A DNA stretch of 36,252 nt from an uncultured Clostridia bacterium (lineage in GTDB: Bacteria; Bacillota; Clostridia; Christensenellales; Borkfalkiaceae), in NCBI GenBank assembly GCA_947627015.1, contig CANQUL010000009.1, positions 1 to 36,252 of the forward strand, in the 5' to 3' direction. Within the stretch, counting starts at the first letter, position 1, and each line of letters begins with the position of its first letter. The position numbers and the translations under genes are program-made. Under the pieces are notes generated by a model, which saw only the letters and a list, made by a program, of their open reading frames with translations, made no database searches and was not told the DNA's origin. Positions 24,236-32,091 of this stretch are shown here, in pieces.

Positions 24236-25290
24236 GAATCGTCCCTGTCGAATACGCTCATCTGCCGTCTCACGGCATCGGGCATAGGGACGCCCATGTG
24301 CTCGTAGCCGCCCTTGAGGCACACCCTTCCGCGCGGGGTGCGGGCAATGAAACCGAGCTGGAGAAGGTAGGGCTCGTACACGTCCTCGATGGTGCCCACG
24401 TCCTCCCCCGTCGTCGCGGCAAGCGTATCCAGCCCCGCGGGGCCGCCGCCGAACTTCTCGATGAGCGCACGGAGCAGATTCCTGTCCGTCTCGTCGAGAC
24501 CGAGTTCGTCGATCTCCATGCGGGCGAGCGCCTTTCTTGCATCGGAGCGCGTGACGGCGGAACTGCCCATCACGGCCGAGAAGTCGCGCACACGCTTCAA
24601 GAGACGGTTGGCGATGCGGGGCGTGCCGCGCGAACGGCGGGCGATCTCATACGCGCCGTCCGCCTCGATGGAGATGCCGAGCGTCTTTGCCGAGCGGGTG
24701 ACGATCCGGCAGAGCTCGTCGGGCGTATACATGTCGAGACGGCACAGGATCCCGAAGCGGTCCCGAAGGGGCGAGGAGAGCATGCCCGCACGGGTCGTCG
24801 CCCCGATGAGGGTGAACCGCTTTAAGGAGAAGCGGATGTTGCGCGCGGACGGGCCCTTGCCCACGATGATGTCGAGAGCATAGTCCTCCATGGCGGCATA
24901 CAGGATCTCCTCCACCTGATGGTTGAGGCGGTGGATCTCGTCGATAAAGAGGACATCGCCCTCGTTGAGATTGGTGAGGATGGCGGCAAGGTCGCCCGAA
25001 CGCTCAATGGCGGGACCGCTCGTCACCTTGATCTGCGTTCCCATGGTATTGGCGATGATGTGGGCGAGCGTCGTCTTGCCAAGCCCGGGCGGGCCGTACA
25101 GAAGGACATGGTCGAGCGCCTCGCCGCGGCTCTTGGCCGCCGCCATGTAGACGGCAAGGTTCTCCTTCACCTTGTCCTGCCCGACATATTCCTCCATCGT
25201 CTTGGGGCGGAGGATATTTTCCTCGATATCCGTCTCGCTGCGTTCGGCCGAGAGAAGTCTCCCCTCCTCAAATTCTTCGTCATCAAACAT
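24232..25290 (-). CDS. ruvB: Holliday junction branch migration helicase RuvB
   Basis: AAA+ motor that drives branch migration with RuvA. The 352-residue protein has Walker A GPPGLGKT (66-73), Walker B DEIH (117-120), sensor-1 GATTRAG and the arginine-finger area [11 protein letters not shown]-terminal winged helix carries [20 protein letters not shown]. The short acidic N-terminus is typical. A weak AAGG lies nine bases before the ATG. Oddly, it is separated from ruvA by an 800-base LRR gene, whereas the two are usually adjacent. It overlaps queA by 4 bases. Confidence 0.98.
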   Translation of the reverse strand: MFDDEEFEEGRLLSAERSETDIEENILRPKTMEEYVGQDKVKENLAVYMAAAKSRGEALDHVLLYGPPGLGKTTLAHIIANTMGTQIKVTSGPAIERSGDLAAILTNLNEGDVLFIDEIHRLNHQVEEILYAAMEDYALDIIVGKGPSARNIRFSLKRFTLIGATTRAGMLSSPLRDRFGILCRLDMYTPDELCRIVTRSAKTLGISIEADGAYEIARRSRGTPRIANRLLKRVRDFSAVMGSSAVTRSDARKALARMEIDELGLDETDRNLLRALIEKFGGGPAGLDTLAATTGEDVGTIEDVYEPYLLQLGFIARTPRGRVCLKGGYEHMGVPMPDAVRRQMSVFDRDDS

Positions 25291-25307
25291 AAAAACAAAC
25301 CTTCAAA

Positions 25308-26105
25308 TCATCCGATATATTCGATTTCCAGCTCCCCCATGCGATCCGGGGGGCAGTAGAGCCGCATGTCCCCCTCAAAGCGGAGAGGAAGGACGAGCTC
25401 TTTCAGTTTGGGATATCCCGAGAACACCATGTACGAGAGCTTCCGGATCGTGGAGGGAAGCACGATGCGCTCGAGCTTTTTGCAGGAAGGGGCGACGTTC
25501 CAAAAGGTCTCCACCCCTTCGGGCACGACGATCTCGCGGACGGACGTTCCCTTGAGCGCGCACTCCCCGATGCCGACAAGCCCCTCGGGAAGGTCGAGCT
25601 TCCGCAAGAGGGTGCAGTCCGAAAAGGTCCCGCAGCCGACGAAACGGACGCTCGGGGGAAGGGTGATCTCCGTGAGGGCACGGCAGCCTTCAAATACGCC
25701 GTCGAGGGCGAGCTCCGAGCCGAGTACCGCAAGTTCGGAGGGAAGTACGACCCGTGCGAGCGACTTGCAGTGGAGGAAGGTCCCGTCCTCGAGAATGCGC
25801 GGGCCCCACCCTTGAAAGACGACCTCTTCGAGCGAAGTGCATCCCGAGAAGGCATCATGCCCGATGCAGCGCACCCCCGAGGGAATGACCACCCGCTTGA
25901 GGGCGGTACAGTCCGAAAAAGCACAGGATCCGATCTCTTCAAGCCCGCGGGGAAGGACGATCTCCTCGAGCGTATCGTTCCCCCAGAGGGCGTAGTCCCC
26001 GATCCGGATGACGCCCTCGGGCAGCACAATGCGCCGGTATCCCTCGAGCGGGAACATGCCGTCCTCAAGCTTCATCGTTCCCACCGGAACGTAATACGAC
26101 GTCAT
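25308..26105 (-). CDS. BspA-type leucine-rich repeat protein inserted between ruvA and ruvB
   Basis: A 265-residue protein made almost wholly of about ten BspA/LRR_5 repeats of roughly 23 residues, with the recurring pattern LxxIxLPxxVxxIGxxAFxxCxxL. Examples are EIVLPRGLEEIGSCAFSDC and RVVIPSGVRCIGHDAFSGC. There is no signal peptide, anchor or enzymatic domain, so it should be cytoplasmic, unlike the secreted BspA adhesins. Its ATG overlaps the ruvA stop (TAATG), and it ends 17 bases before ruvB, so it is embedded in the ruv operon and probably coupled to ruvA. Codon use and GC look like the neighbours. A protein-binding role is all that can be inferred. Confidence 0.9.
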   Translation of the reverse strand: MTSYYVPVGTMKLEDGMFPLEGYRRIVLPEGVIRIGDYALWGNDTLEEIVLPRGLEEIGSCAFSDCTALKRVVIPSGVRCIGHDAFSGCTSLEEVVFQGWGPRILEDGTFLHCKSLARVVLPSELAVLGSELALDGVFEGCRALTEITLPPSVRFVGCGTFSDCTLLRKLDLPEGLVGIGECALKGTSVREIVVPEGVETFWNVAPSCKKLERIVLPSTIRKLSYMVFSGYPKLKELVLPLRFEGDMRLYCPPDRMGELEIEYIG

Positions 26106-26707
26106 TACATGCCCCGAAGGGCGGCGGCAAGGATGTCCTCCACCGTCTTTGCGCCCTTCGCCTTTGCCTTCGTGACGGCCTGCGCGCTCTCCTGTTTGGT
26201 GAAGCCGAGGCCCATGAGCGCCGAAACCGCATCGTCATCTTCGGACATGGTAGGCACGGATACTCTCCCTCCCACCGATTCGCTCCCCAAGAGTTCGTCG
26301 GCGGAGATCTTTCCGTGGAGTTCGAGAATGATGCGCTCCGCCATCTTTTTTCCCACGTTCTTGGCGGAGGTCAGCCGTTTGACGTCGGCCGTGAGGATGG
26401 CCTCGGAGACCTCTTCGGGACGCATGGAAGAGAGGATGTTCATGGCGACTTTGGCGCCCACGCTCTGCACCGAAGTGAGGCGCAGAAAGAGCTCCTTCTC
26501 GCGCACGTCCGCAAATCCGAAGAGGGTGATGTCGTCCTCCGAGACGCGCATGTAGGTGTAAACTTCGCCGTCCTCCCCCTTTCTTACGCCCGAGAGGCGG
26601 GAGAAGGCCGCACCCGAACAGACGACCTCATAGCCCACGCCGTTCACCTCGAGGAGAACGTAGTCGGGGGCGATGGATCTGACTTTTCCTTTGAGATATC
26701 CTATCAT
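26105..26707 (-). CDS. ruvA: Holliday junction branch migration subunit RuvA
   Basis: Tetrameric DNA-junction-binding protein that loads RuvB. The 200-residue protein has the N-terminal OB fold (IGYLKGKVRSIAPDYVLLEVNGVGYEV). Two helix-hairpin-helix segments follow (LTSVQSVGAKVAMNIL, LTSAKNVGKKMAERIILEL). The C-terminal RuvB-contact domain has ALMGLGFTKQESAQAV. GGGAG lies five bases before the ATG. It starts 18 bases after ruvC and overlaps the LRR gene by one base. Confidence 0.98.
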   Translation of the reverse strand: MIGYLKGKVRSIAPDYVLLEVNGVGYEVVCSGAAFSRLSGVRKGEDGEVYTYMRVSEDDITLFGFADVREKELFLRLTSVQSVGAKVAMNILSSMRPEEVSEAILTADVKRLTSAKNVGKKMAERIILELHGKISADELLGSESVGGRVSVPTMSEDDDAVSALMGLGFTKQESAQAVTKAKAKGAKTVEDILAAALRGM

Positions 26708-26725
26708 ACAGTCTCCCTTTCTCCC

Positions 26726-27223
26726 TCACTTCACGCCGAAGAGGGAAGCAAAGCGGTTGGTAAAGGCATGGCAGAGCGCCACGGCGAGGGCGTCGGCGGC
26801 GTCGTCGGGACGGGGGATGCTCTTGAGACGGAGATGCGAGGCGACCACGCGCTGCATCTGCCCCTTGTCCGCACCGCCGTACCCCGTCAGCGCCTGCTTG
26901 ATCTGGTTGGGGGTGTATTCGAAGATGCGGCCGCACCGCTTGTTGCAGGTGAGCAGCATCACGCCGCGCGCATGGGCGACGGCGATGCCCGTCGTCACGT
27001 TCTTGGAGAAGAATAGCTCCTCCATGGCGGCCTCCTCGGGATGGAACTTGTCAAAGAGCTTGTTTACGTTCTCCTCGAGCAGGCACAGCCGCACGGCAAA
27101 GTTTTCGGAAGGCGGGGTCTTTACGGCGCCGTAGTCCACCGCGCTGCAATTGCCGCGGGCGTCCCGTTCGATCACGCCGTACCCCATTGTCCCGTATCCG
27201 GGATCGAGTCCTAAAATAATCAT
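26726..27223 (-). CDS. ruvC: Holliday junction endonuclease RuvC
   Basis: Resolves Holliday junctions by symmetrical nicking. The 165-residue protein shows the RNase H-fold acidic residues: Asp7 in LGLDPG, the Glu in AMEELFF (about 68) and the paired Asp in PDDAADALA (about 141 and 144). NVTTGIAVAHARGVML is also typical. There is no Shine-Dalgarno sequence before the ATG. Instead a -10 box ends seven bases upstream, so the proximal promoter should give a leaderless mRNA; a second promoter further up gives a leader of about 55 bases. It heads the ruvC-ruvA-LRR-ruvB-queA-tgt group and is divergent from argH. Confidence 0.98.
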   Translation of the reverse strand: MIILGLDPGYGTMGYGVIERDARGNCSAVDYGAVKTPPSENFAVRLCLLEENVNKLFDKFHPEEAAMEELFFSKNVTTGIAVAHARGVMLLTCNKRCGRIFEYTPNQIKQALTGYGGADKGQMQRVVASHLRLKSIPRPDDAADALAVALCHAFTNRFASLFGVK

Positions 27224-27229
27224 ATGTTT

Positions 27230-27258
27230 ATTTTACAGGAAACACGGGAAAATGTCAA
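27230..27258 (-). promoter_or_regulatory. Proximal ruvC promoter, predicted leaderless
   Basis: TTGACA (27258-27253) and TAAAAT (27235-27230) on the minus strand are separated by 17 bases. Six bases separate the -10 box from the ruvC ATG, so the usual start point coincides with the A of the start codon. Confidence 0.78.
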
Positions 27259-27283
27259 CAAAATCGGGCGAAGAATCCATTTC

Positions 27284-27313
27284 ATTATACCATGCGATCT
27301 TGCGGATTGTCAA
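27284..27313 (-). promoter_or_regulatory. Distal ruvC promoter
   Basis: TTGACA (27313-27308) and TATAAT (27289-27284) on the minus strand are both full consensus, with an 18-base spacer. It lies about 55 bases above the proximal promoter, making a tandem pair. Confidence 0.82.
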
Positions 27314-27330
27314 GGAGACGGCAAAAAGAT

Positions 27331-27370
27331 TCCGCCGCCCGCGTCCGCGCATGCGGACGCGGGCGGCGGA
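27331..27370. terminator. Orphan 18-bp perfect hairpin between divergent ruvC and argH promoters
   Basis: Positions 27331-27348 pair perfectly with 27353-27370 around GCAT. On the minus strand ATCTTTTT follows, as in an intrinsic terminator. No minus-strand gene ends here; it lies between the -35 of the distal ruvC promoter and the argH promoter. It may insulate ruvC from antisense transcription coming through argH. Confidence 0.65.
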
Positions 27371-27396
27371 AGGAACGGAAATCCCGATAAAATCAC

Positions 27397-27425
27397 TTGC
27401 ATTTTCCGCAAAAAAAGTGTAGTAT
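27397..27425 (+). promoter_or_regulatory. Promoter of argH
   Basis: TTGCAT (27397-27402) and TAGTAT (27420-27425) are 17 bases apart, 25 bases before the argH ATG. No ARG-box palindrome was recognised in the 227-base region between ruvC and argH. Confidence 0.65.
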
Positions 27426-27450
27426 AAAAGAAAAAACCCGCGAGGCTTCC

Positions 27451-28827
27451 ATGAAGAACAAACTCTGGCAAGGGAGATTCGACACTCCTCTCTCCGCAGA
27501 CGCGGACGCCTTCAACCAATCGCTCACCTTCGACCGAAAACTCTTCGACGTCGACCTCGACGCCTCCGTCGCCCATGCGACCATGCTCGGCGCGTGCGGC
27601 ATTCTCACAAAGGAGGAATCCGAACGCATCTGCGAAGGGCTCAACGAGATCCGTGCCGACGTCGCCGCGGGCATGCCCATCACGGGGGCGGAGGACATTC
27701 ACTCTTTCGTCGAGGGCGAGCTCGTGGACCGCATCGGCGATGTGGGCAAGAAACTGCACACGGCGCGCTCCCGCAACGATCAGGTGGCGACGGACATGCG
27801 CCTGTATGTGCGGAAGAGCACGACCGCCGCGATCAACGCGCTCAAAGAGCTCGTCGAAGTCCTGCTCCTGCGCGCAAAAGACGGCGTCCGCTATCTGATG
27901 CCCGGCTTCACCCATCTCAGAAAGGCCCAGCCCATCAACTGCGCGCAGTACTTCAACGCCTACTCGGAGATGTTCCTCCGCGACATCGACCGCTTTGCCG
28001 CATGCAAGGAACATCTCAACGTGATGCCCCTCGGCAGCGCCGCGCTCGCGGGGACTTCCTATCCCATCAACCGCGAGATGACGCGGGAACTGCTCGGCTT
28101 TGACGCCGTCTCCGAGAACGCTCTCGATGCCGTCTCCGACCGCGATTTCGTTGCCGAATACCTCTTCTGCGCGTCGCTCACGATGGCACATCTCTCGCGG
28201 CTGTGCGAGGACACCATCCTCTACACCTCCGAGGAATTCGGTTATTGGAACATTCCCGACGAATACTCGACGGGCTCCTCCATCATGCCGCAGAAGAAGA
28301 ATCCCGACCTTCCCGAACTCGTGCGCGGCAAGACGGGCAGAGTCTATGGCGCGCTCATGTCCATTCTCACCGTGATAAAGGGCCTGCCGCTCGCCTACAA
28401 CAAGGACTTGCAGGAGGACAAGGAGGTGTTCTTCGACACCGAGACGACGCTCCTCTCCTCGATCGGGATCTATACCGCCCTCATGCGGAAGATCACCCTC
28501 AACGTGAACGCCATGTACGACGCCGCGTGCGAGGGATTTTCCACCGCGACCGACGTCGCCGACTATCTCGCAAAGCACGGCGTGCCCTTCCGCGACGCCC
28601 ATGCCGTGACGGGCAAGCTCGTGCGCTACTGCATTTCCGCGGGCAGAAAACTCACCGACCTCACGCTCGAAGAGTTCCGTGCGGCGTCCCCTGTGTTCGA
28701 AGCGAACATCCTCGACGCCGTGAAGGTGCGTGTCTCTGTGGAATCGCGCGGCTCGGTGGGCGGGTCCTCCGAAGAGGCCGTGTGCAAGGGCATCGCCTCG
28801 ATCAAGCGCCGTCTCATACGCAAATGA
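27451..28827 (+). CDS. argH: Argininosuccinate lyase
   Basis: Splits argininosuccinate into arginine and fumarate, the last step of arginine synthesis. The 458-residue protein starts KNKLWQGRF and contains HTARSRNDQVATD, the GFTHLRKAQP segment and the superfamily signature GSSIMPQKKNP, followed by the catalytic loop region. The start at 27451 matches the family; GAGG lies five bases upstream. It overlaps the following yggS remnant as ATGA. argG, its usual partner, is not in the window. Confidence 0.97.
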   Translation: MKNKLWQGRFDTPLSADADAFNQSLTFDRKLFDVDLDASVAHATMLGACGILTKEESERICEGLNEIRADVAAGMPITGAEDIHSFVEGELVDRIGDVGKKLHTARSRNDQVATDMRLYVRKSTTAAINALKELVEVLLLRAKDGVRYLMPGFTHLRKAQPINCAQYFNAYSEMFLRDIDRFAACKEHLNVMPLGSAALAGTSYPINREMTRELLGFDAVSENALDAVSDRDFVAEYLFCASLTMAHLSRLCEDTILYTSEEFGYWNIPDEYSTGSSIMPQKKNPDLPELVRGKTGRVYGALMSILTVIKGLPLAYNKDLQEDKEVFFDTETTLLSSIGIYTALMRKITLNVNAMYDAACEGFSTATDVADYLAKHGVPFRDAHAVTGKLVRYCISAGRKLTDLTLEEFRAASPVFEANILDAVKVRVSVESRGSVGGSSEEAVCKGIASIKRRLIRK

Positions 28828-29446
28828 ACGGCATCGAAGCGCGCGTCCGCGCCATTCTCGCGGAACTCGAAGAGGGCAACGGGTACGGCGAACCCGTAAC
28901 GCTCGTTGCGGCCACCAAGACGTCCGGGACGTCGGCGAAAACCGCGTGCAGGAATTTATCGCAAAATACGACGCCGTGACGGGCGCGCGGCGGCACTTTA
29001 TCGGACGGCTCCAGACCAACAAGGTGAAGTACCTCGTGGGAAAGTGCGATCTCATCCACTCCGTCGACCGCGACGCGCTCATGGACGCGATCGACGCAAG
29101 AGCGAAGGCGCTCGGCGTCGTACAGCCCGTCCTCGTGGAAGTCAATGCGGGACGGGAGCCGACCAAGAGCGGATATCCTCCCGAAGAGGCGGAGGCGGCT
29201 CTTCTCCGCGCCGCAGAAAAAGAGGGACTCGCGCCCCTCGGCTACATGGCCATGCTGCCCGCCGCCGAAGATCTGTCGCTCCTCGCGGGTCTCGCGGACG
29301 CGATGCGCGCCCTGTTCGAGCACGGGAAAACGCTTCTCCCCATCCGCTATCTCTCCATGGGCATGAGCGGAGATTACAAGCTCTGTCTCGGACATGGTGC
29401 CAACATGATCCGTCTCGGCACGTCGATCTTCGGAGAAAGGAACTGA
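28824..29446 (+). pseudogene. yggS: YggS/YlmE-type PLP-homeostasis protein, frameshifted by an internal deletion
   Basis: The YggS family binds pyridoxal phosphate and buffers the cofactor. The frame from the ATG at 28824 reads NGIEARVRAILAELEEG and reaches LVAATKT with the PLP lysine (Lys32). It then runs out of frame and stops after about 20 unrelated residues. From 28922 the rest of the protein is intact in another frame: VRDVGENRVQEF, RRHFIGRLQTNKVKYL, SMGMSGDY and RLGTSIFGER. Around 40 bases, the helix between the lysine strand and RDVGENR, are missing at the junction, so this is a deletion rather than a one-base slip. The start overlaps the argH stop. It may be a true strain-level pseudogene or an assembly error; no slippery site is seen. 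Confidence 0.85.
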
Positions 29447-29502
29447 CCGGAACGTCTACATTTTTCCGATTCGGTGCATACTGTTATGCGGGAGGATGAA
29501 TC

Positions 29503-30378
29503 ATGCCGGCTTGCATCACGCACGAACTCATCGCACGCGCCGCCTTAAAGGAGCTGCCCGCCTGTACCCGCCGCCTGATCGGGCGGCATGCGGACTGCTA
29601 TCTTCTCGGCGCGCAGGGGCCCGATCTGTACTTTTTTTACCGTCCGCTCTCCCCGCAAGGGAATCTCGGAAAGTATCTCCACCGCAACCGCGTGGGCGAC
29701 TGGTTCGGGGGCATGCTGACGGCGCTCGACCGCTACACGGGCGATGACTTCGGCGACTGCCTTGCCTATGCGCTCGGCTTCTGCACGCATCTCTCGGCCG
29801 ACGCCCTCTTCCATCCCGTCGTCTACCGGATCCTGCGCGAAAAAAATCTCCCGAAGAACAAGCATCAGGAGATCGAAAACGATTGGGATGTGTACTTTTC
29901 CGCCCGGCGGCACCAAAGCGCACGGGGCTATGTGTTCCCCTATTCGCCCATAAAGATCGCACGCCGCGGCTCCGTCTATCCCTTTGCCGCGCATGCGGCC
30001 CGTGCCGTGGGGAAGTCCCTCGGCGAGGCGTCCTTCCACGCGATGTGCGCCCTCTTCGAGCGCTATCTCAAAGTCTTTCACACGGGGGGACCCCGCCTAC
30101 TGCGGCCCTTCTTCCCCACACTGTATCCGAACGATACGCCCGAAAAAGAGCGCATCGGCGGAAAGGAATTTTATGCCTTCTCGGAAGGCCGTGCGGGCGA
30201 CTGCGACGAGCTCTTCAGCGCGGCGGCAAAGGATTCCGTCAAGCGCATTGAGGACTTTTTGCGCGCCTTTAACGCGGACATGGTCCTGTCCGATGAGCTC
30301 TTCTCCGTGCACATGCTGACGGGAGAGCGGCTCTATGACTCCGAGAGCCTCGCCTTGGAAAACACGCAGCCGCAATAG
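29503..30378 (+). CDS. Zinc-dependent phospholipase C family protein
   Basis: A 291-residue protein of the Zn_dep_PLPC family. Metal-ligand segments are THELIARAAL near the N-terminus, GAQGPDLYF (36-44) and LGFCTHLSADALFHP (91-105, with His96, Asp100 and His104). There is no signal peptide, so unlike secreted clostridial alpha-toxin-type enzymes it should act inside the cell; such cytoplasmic homologues have no proven substrate. GGAGG lies seven bases before the ATG. It starts 56 bases after yggS and may share the argH transcript. Its last 46 bases overlap the 3' end of queH on the other strand, leaving no room for a terminator. Confidence 0.88.
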   Translation: MPACITHELIARAALKELPACTRRLIGRHADCYLLGAQGPDLYFFYRPLSPQGNLGKYLHRNRVGDWFGGMLTALDRYTGDDFGDCLAYALGFCTHLSADALFHPVVYRILREKNLPKNKHQEIENDWDVYFSARRHQSARGYVFPYSPIKIARRGSVYPFAAHAARAVGKSLGEASFHAMCALFERYLKVFHTGGPRLLRPFFPTLYPNDTPEKERIGGKEFYAFSEGRAGDCDELFSAAAKDSVKRIEDFLRAFNADMVLSDELFSVHMLTGERLYDSESLALENTQPQ

Positions 30379-30962
30379 TTCTGGCGGTACAGCCCGTGCT
30401 CTTTCGAGAGTTCAAGGGAGCGGAGATAGCCGTTGCGCTTTTTGAAGTCGGAGGGAAGGTAGCGGACGCCGAGCTCCTCGCCGAGCGCGAGGCCGATCGC
30501 ATTGATGCGCGCCGCATCCTTGAGGGGAGAGAGCGTCAGCGTCGTGGCAAAGAAGTCGTACCCGCGCGCCTTGGCCTCCTCGGCGGTGCGTTTGAGCCGC
30601 AGGGCAAAGCATACGGTGCACCGTGCGCCGCCCTCCTTTTCCCCCTCGAGGCCCTTGACAGCGGCAAGAAATTCCCCGGGCGCATAGTCGCAGTCGAGGA
30701 AGTCGGCAAGGCCCGTCTCCCGGAGAAGGCGGATCTGTTCGCTTTTCCGCCGGAGATACTCCTCCTCGCTGTCGAGATTGGGGTTGTAGTAGAGGACGGT
30801 CGTCCGGAGTGGCGCGACCGCTTCGAGGCAATACGACGAACAGGGCGCGCAACAGCTGTGAAGGAGCAGACGCTTGCCCTCGCTGCATCGCAGGATTTCC
30901 TGCATGACGCGGTCATAGTCGGGACGGTTGCCCGTCCGCTTCCCCTCCGCGGAAGAGGTCAC
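30333..30962 (-). CDS. queH: Epoxyqueuosine reductase QueH
   Basis: Reduces epoxyqueuosine to queuosine in tRNA, the last step of the pathway, replacing the cobalamin enzyme QueG. The 209-residue protein carries the diagnostic cysteine pairs: HSCCAPCSSYC near the N-terminus and YCGC near the C-terminus. RCTVCF and YYNPNLDSEEEY are also typical. The start is taken as GTG at 30962, overlapping the upstream stop (GTGA), with GGAGG seven bases away. QueA and Tgt of the same pathway are encoded at 21-24 kb. The 3' end runs 46 bases into the convergent phospholipase-like gene. Confidence 0.95.
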   Translation of the reverse strand: MTSSAEGKRTGNRPDYDRVMQEILRCSEGKRLLLHSCCAPCSSYCLEAVAPLRTTVLYYNPNLDSEEEYLRRKSEQIRLLRETGLADFLDCDYAPGEFLAAVKGLEGEKEGGARCTVCFALRLKRTAEEAKARGYDFFATTLTLSPLKDAARINAIGLALGEELGVRYLPSDFKKRNGYLRSLELSKEHGLYRQNYCGCVFSKARLSES

Positions 30963-31708
30963 TCTCCGTCCTCCCCGTCCTCGGTCTCTTCGTCGTCCTC
31001 GTCCTCTTCGTATTGGGCGCAGAACTCGGCGAACACGGCGCTCAAAAGCGTCTCGTCCTCGATGGTCTCGAGCTGTTCGTTGTCCTCGTCGCCCACGAGA
31101 CGGAAGATGGCGACTTCCTCTTCGGGCATGTCGTCCCCCTGTCCCTCCTGCGCAAGCGCGACGTACCACTCATCCTTGAAGGAGAAGGTGAGCAGGTGCT
31201 CGTAGCGGTAGGTGTTGCCCTCGTCGTCCACGAGTTCGACGATGCTGTCCTCATCGGTGTAGGCATTGGTTTCTTCTTTCATATCAAGTCTCCTTTTGGC
31301 AAGATAACTTTCGAGAATGTAGGCGGCCGCGAGCGAATCGACGGCCTTCTTTTTTTTGTCGCGCTTTGCGGAAATGCCCATGATGCCGAGGTCCTCGCGG
31401 GCGGCGCGCGTCGTACAGCGCTCGTCCTCGAAGCACACGGGGAGGGCGGTGCATGCGGCGATCATGGCGGCGAACCGCCTCGTCTTTTGCGTCTGCACGC
31501 TCTCTGTCCCGTCCTCATTCAGGGGAAGTCCGCACACGATGACGGATGCGCCCCGTTCCTCCGCAAGGGAAGCGAGCGCCGCGGCGTCGGCACGGGCGTC
31601 CCCCGTGCGGAAATAGGTCTCGGAGGGGACGGCATAGGAGCCGAAGGGATCGGAATATGCGACCCCCACCCGTTTGTCCCCGATATCCAACGCGATGATA
31701 ACCTGCAT
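30959..31708 (-). CDS. ruvX: RuvX (YqgF) Holliday junction resolvase-like nuclease fused in frame to DUF1292
   Basis: The 249-residue frame joins two proteins normally encoded separately. Residues 1-141 are RuvX/YqgF, an RNase H-fold nuclease implicated in pre-16S rRNA processing: ALDIGDKRVGVAYSDP, VCGLPLNEDG, FEDERCTT and AVDSLAAAYILESYL. From residue 143, MKEETNAYTDEDSIVELVDDEGN begins a DUF1292 (YrzB-like) acidic protein of about 107 residues with an Asp/Glu-rich tail. No stop separates them, yet an AAAGGAGA Shine-Dalgarno sequence stands six bases before the internal ATG (31282), so DUF1292 can also be made alone. The RuvX ATG at 31708 has no Shine-Dalgarno sequence and lies seven bases after a -10 box, predicting a leaderless mRNA. 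queH follows with a GTGA overlap. Confidence 0.9.
   Translation of the reverse strand: MQVIIALDIGDKRVGVAYSDPFGSYAVPSETYFRTGDARADAAALASLAEERGASVIVCGLPLNEDGTESVQTQKTRRFAAMIAACTALPVCFEDERCTTRAAREDLGIMGISAKRDKKKKAVDSLAAAYILESYLAKRRLDMKEETNAYTDEDSIVELVDDEGNTYRYEHLLTFSFKDEWYVALAQEGQGDDMPEEEVAIFRLVGDEDNEQLETIEDETLLSAVFAEFCAQYEEDEDDEETEDGEDGE
31280..31296 (-). promoter_or_regulatory. Internal ribosome binding site and start codon for free DUF1292
   Basis: Inside the fused frame, AAAGGAGA (31296-31289) is followed after six bases by ATG (31282-31280), exactly where DUF1292 proteins normally begin. Free DUF1292 would be 107 residues. Confidence 0.7.
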
Positions 31709-31714
31709 ACCCAA

Positions 31715-31743
31715 AGTATACCACACTTTTTTCCGCTTGGCAA
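31715..31743 (-). promoter_or_regulatory. ruvX promoter, predicted leaderless
   Basis: TTGCCA (31743-31738) and TATACT (31720-31715) on the minus strand are 17 bases apart. Six bases separate the -10 box from the ruvX ATG. Confidence 0.8.
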
Positions 31744-31794
31744 CCCTTTTCGGCCAAAAAGCGCACGGCGGAAGGGCGTACGGGCACAAAAGAG

Positions 31795-31819
31795 AAAACC
31801 GCGGAGACAGTGCTCCGCG
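31795..31819 (-). terminator. Intrinsic terminator after the small membrane protein gene
   Basis: A 7-bp perfect stem (31819-31813 with 31806-31800) with a 6-base loop is followed on the minus strand by GTTTTCTCTTTT. It lies 6 bases past the gene's stop and separates it from ruvX. Confidence 0.75.
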
Positions 31820-31825
31820 ATCTTC

Positions 31826-32020
31826 TTACTTCTTGGTCTTTTTTTCGGGTTTTTGATCGTCCTCGAACGTCTTTAAGCGCTCGTCCATCATTTCGTTGAC
31901 TTTTTCCATGATCTCCGACTGGCTCTTTTTGACGAGAGAACGCGCCTTGTAGCTGTTGGCCACGAGGAGCGCGCCGCCGACCATGCCGAGCGCTACGCCG
32001 AGACAAAACAATTTTTCCAT
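31826..32020 (-). CDS. Small single-span membrane protein, hypothetical
   Basis: A 64-residue protein with an N-terminal membrane helix (LFCLGVALGMVGGALLVA) and a cytoplasmic helical, charged tail rich in Lys, Glu and Asp that could form a short coiled coil. GGGAGG lies five bases before the ATG and a terminator follows, so it is very likely real. It is 71 bases downstream of the Myb-like gene and probably co-transcribed with it. The gap holds a 12-base palindrome (32053-32064). The layout resembles YtxH- or YneF-like small proteins in general form only; no function is assigned. Confidence 0.75.
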   Translation of the reverse strand: MEKLFCLGVALGMVGGALLVANSYKARSLVKKSQSEIMEKVNEMMDERLKTFEDDQKPEKKTKK

Positions 32021-32091
32021 ATCTTCCTCCCGACATTCACAGTTTGCGCCGCAGAGGGCCCTCTATGCGTCCCGAAGGGTGGAAGATGTTG

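Noticed and set aside
28917..28940. Programmed frameshifting to rescue yggS
   Set aside because: There is no slippery sequence or following structure, and about 13-14 codons of the conserved fold are missing, which slipping of one base would not restore.
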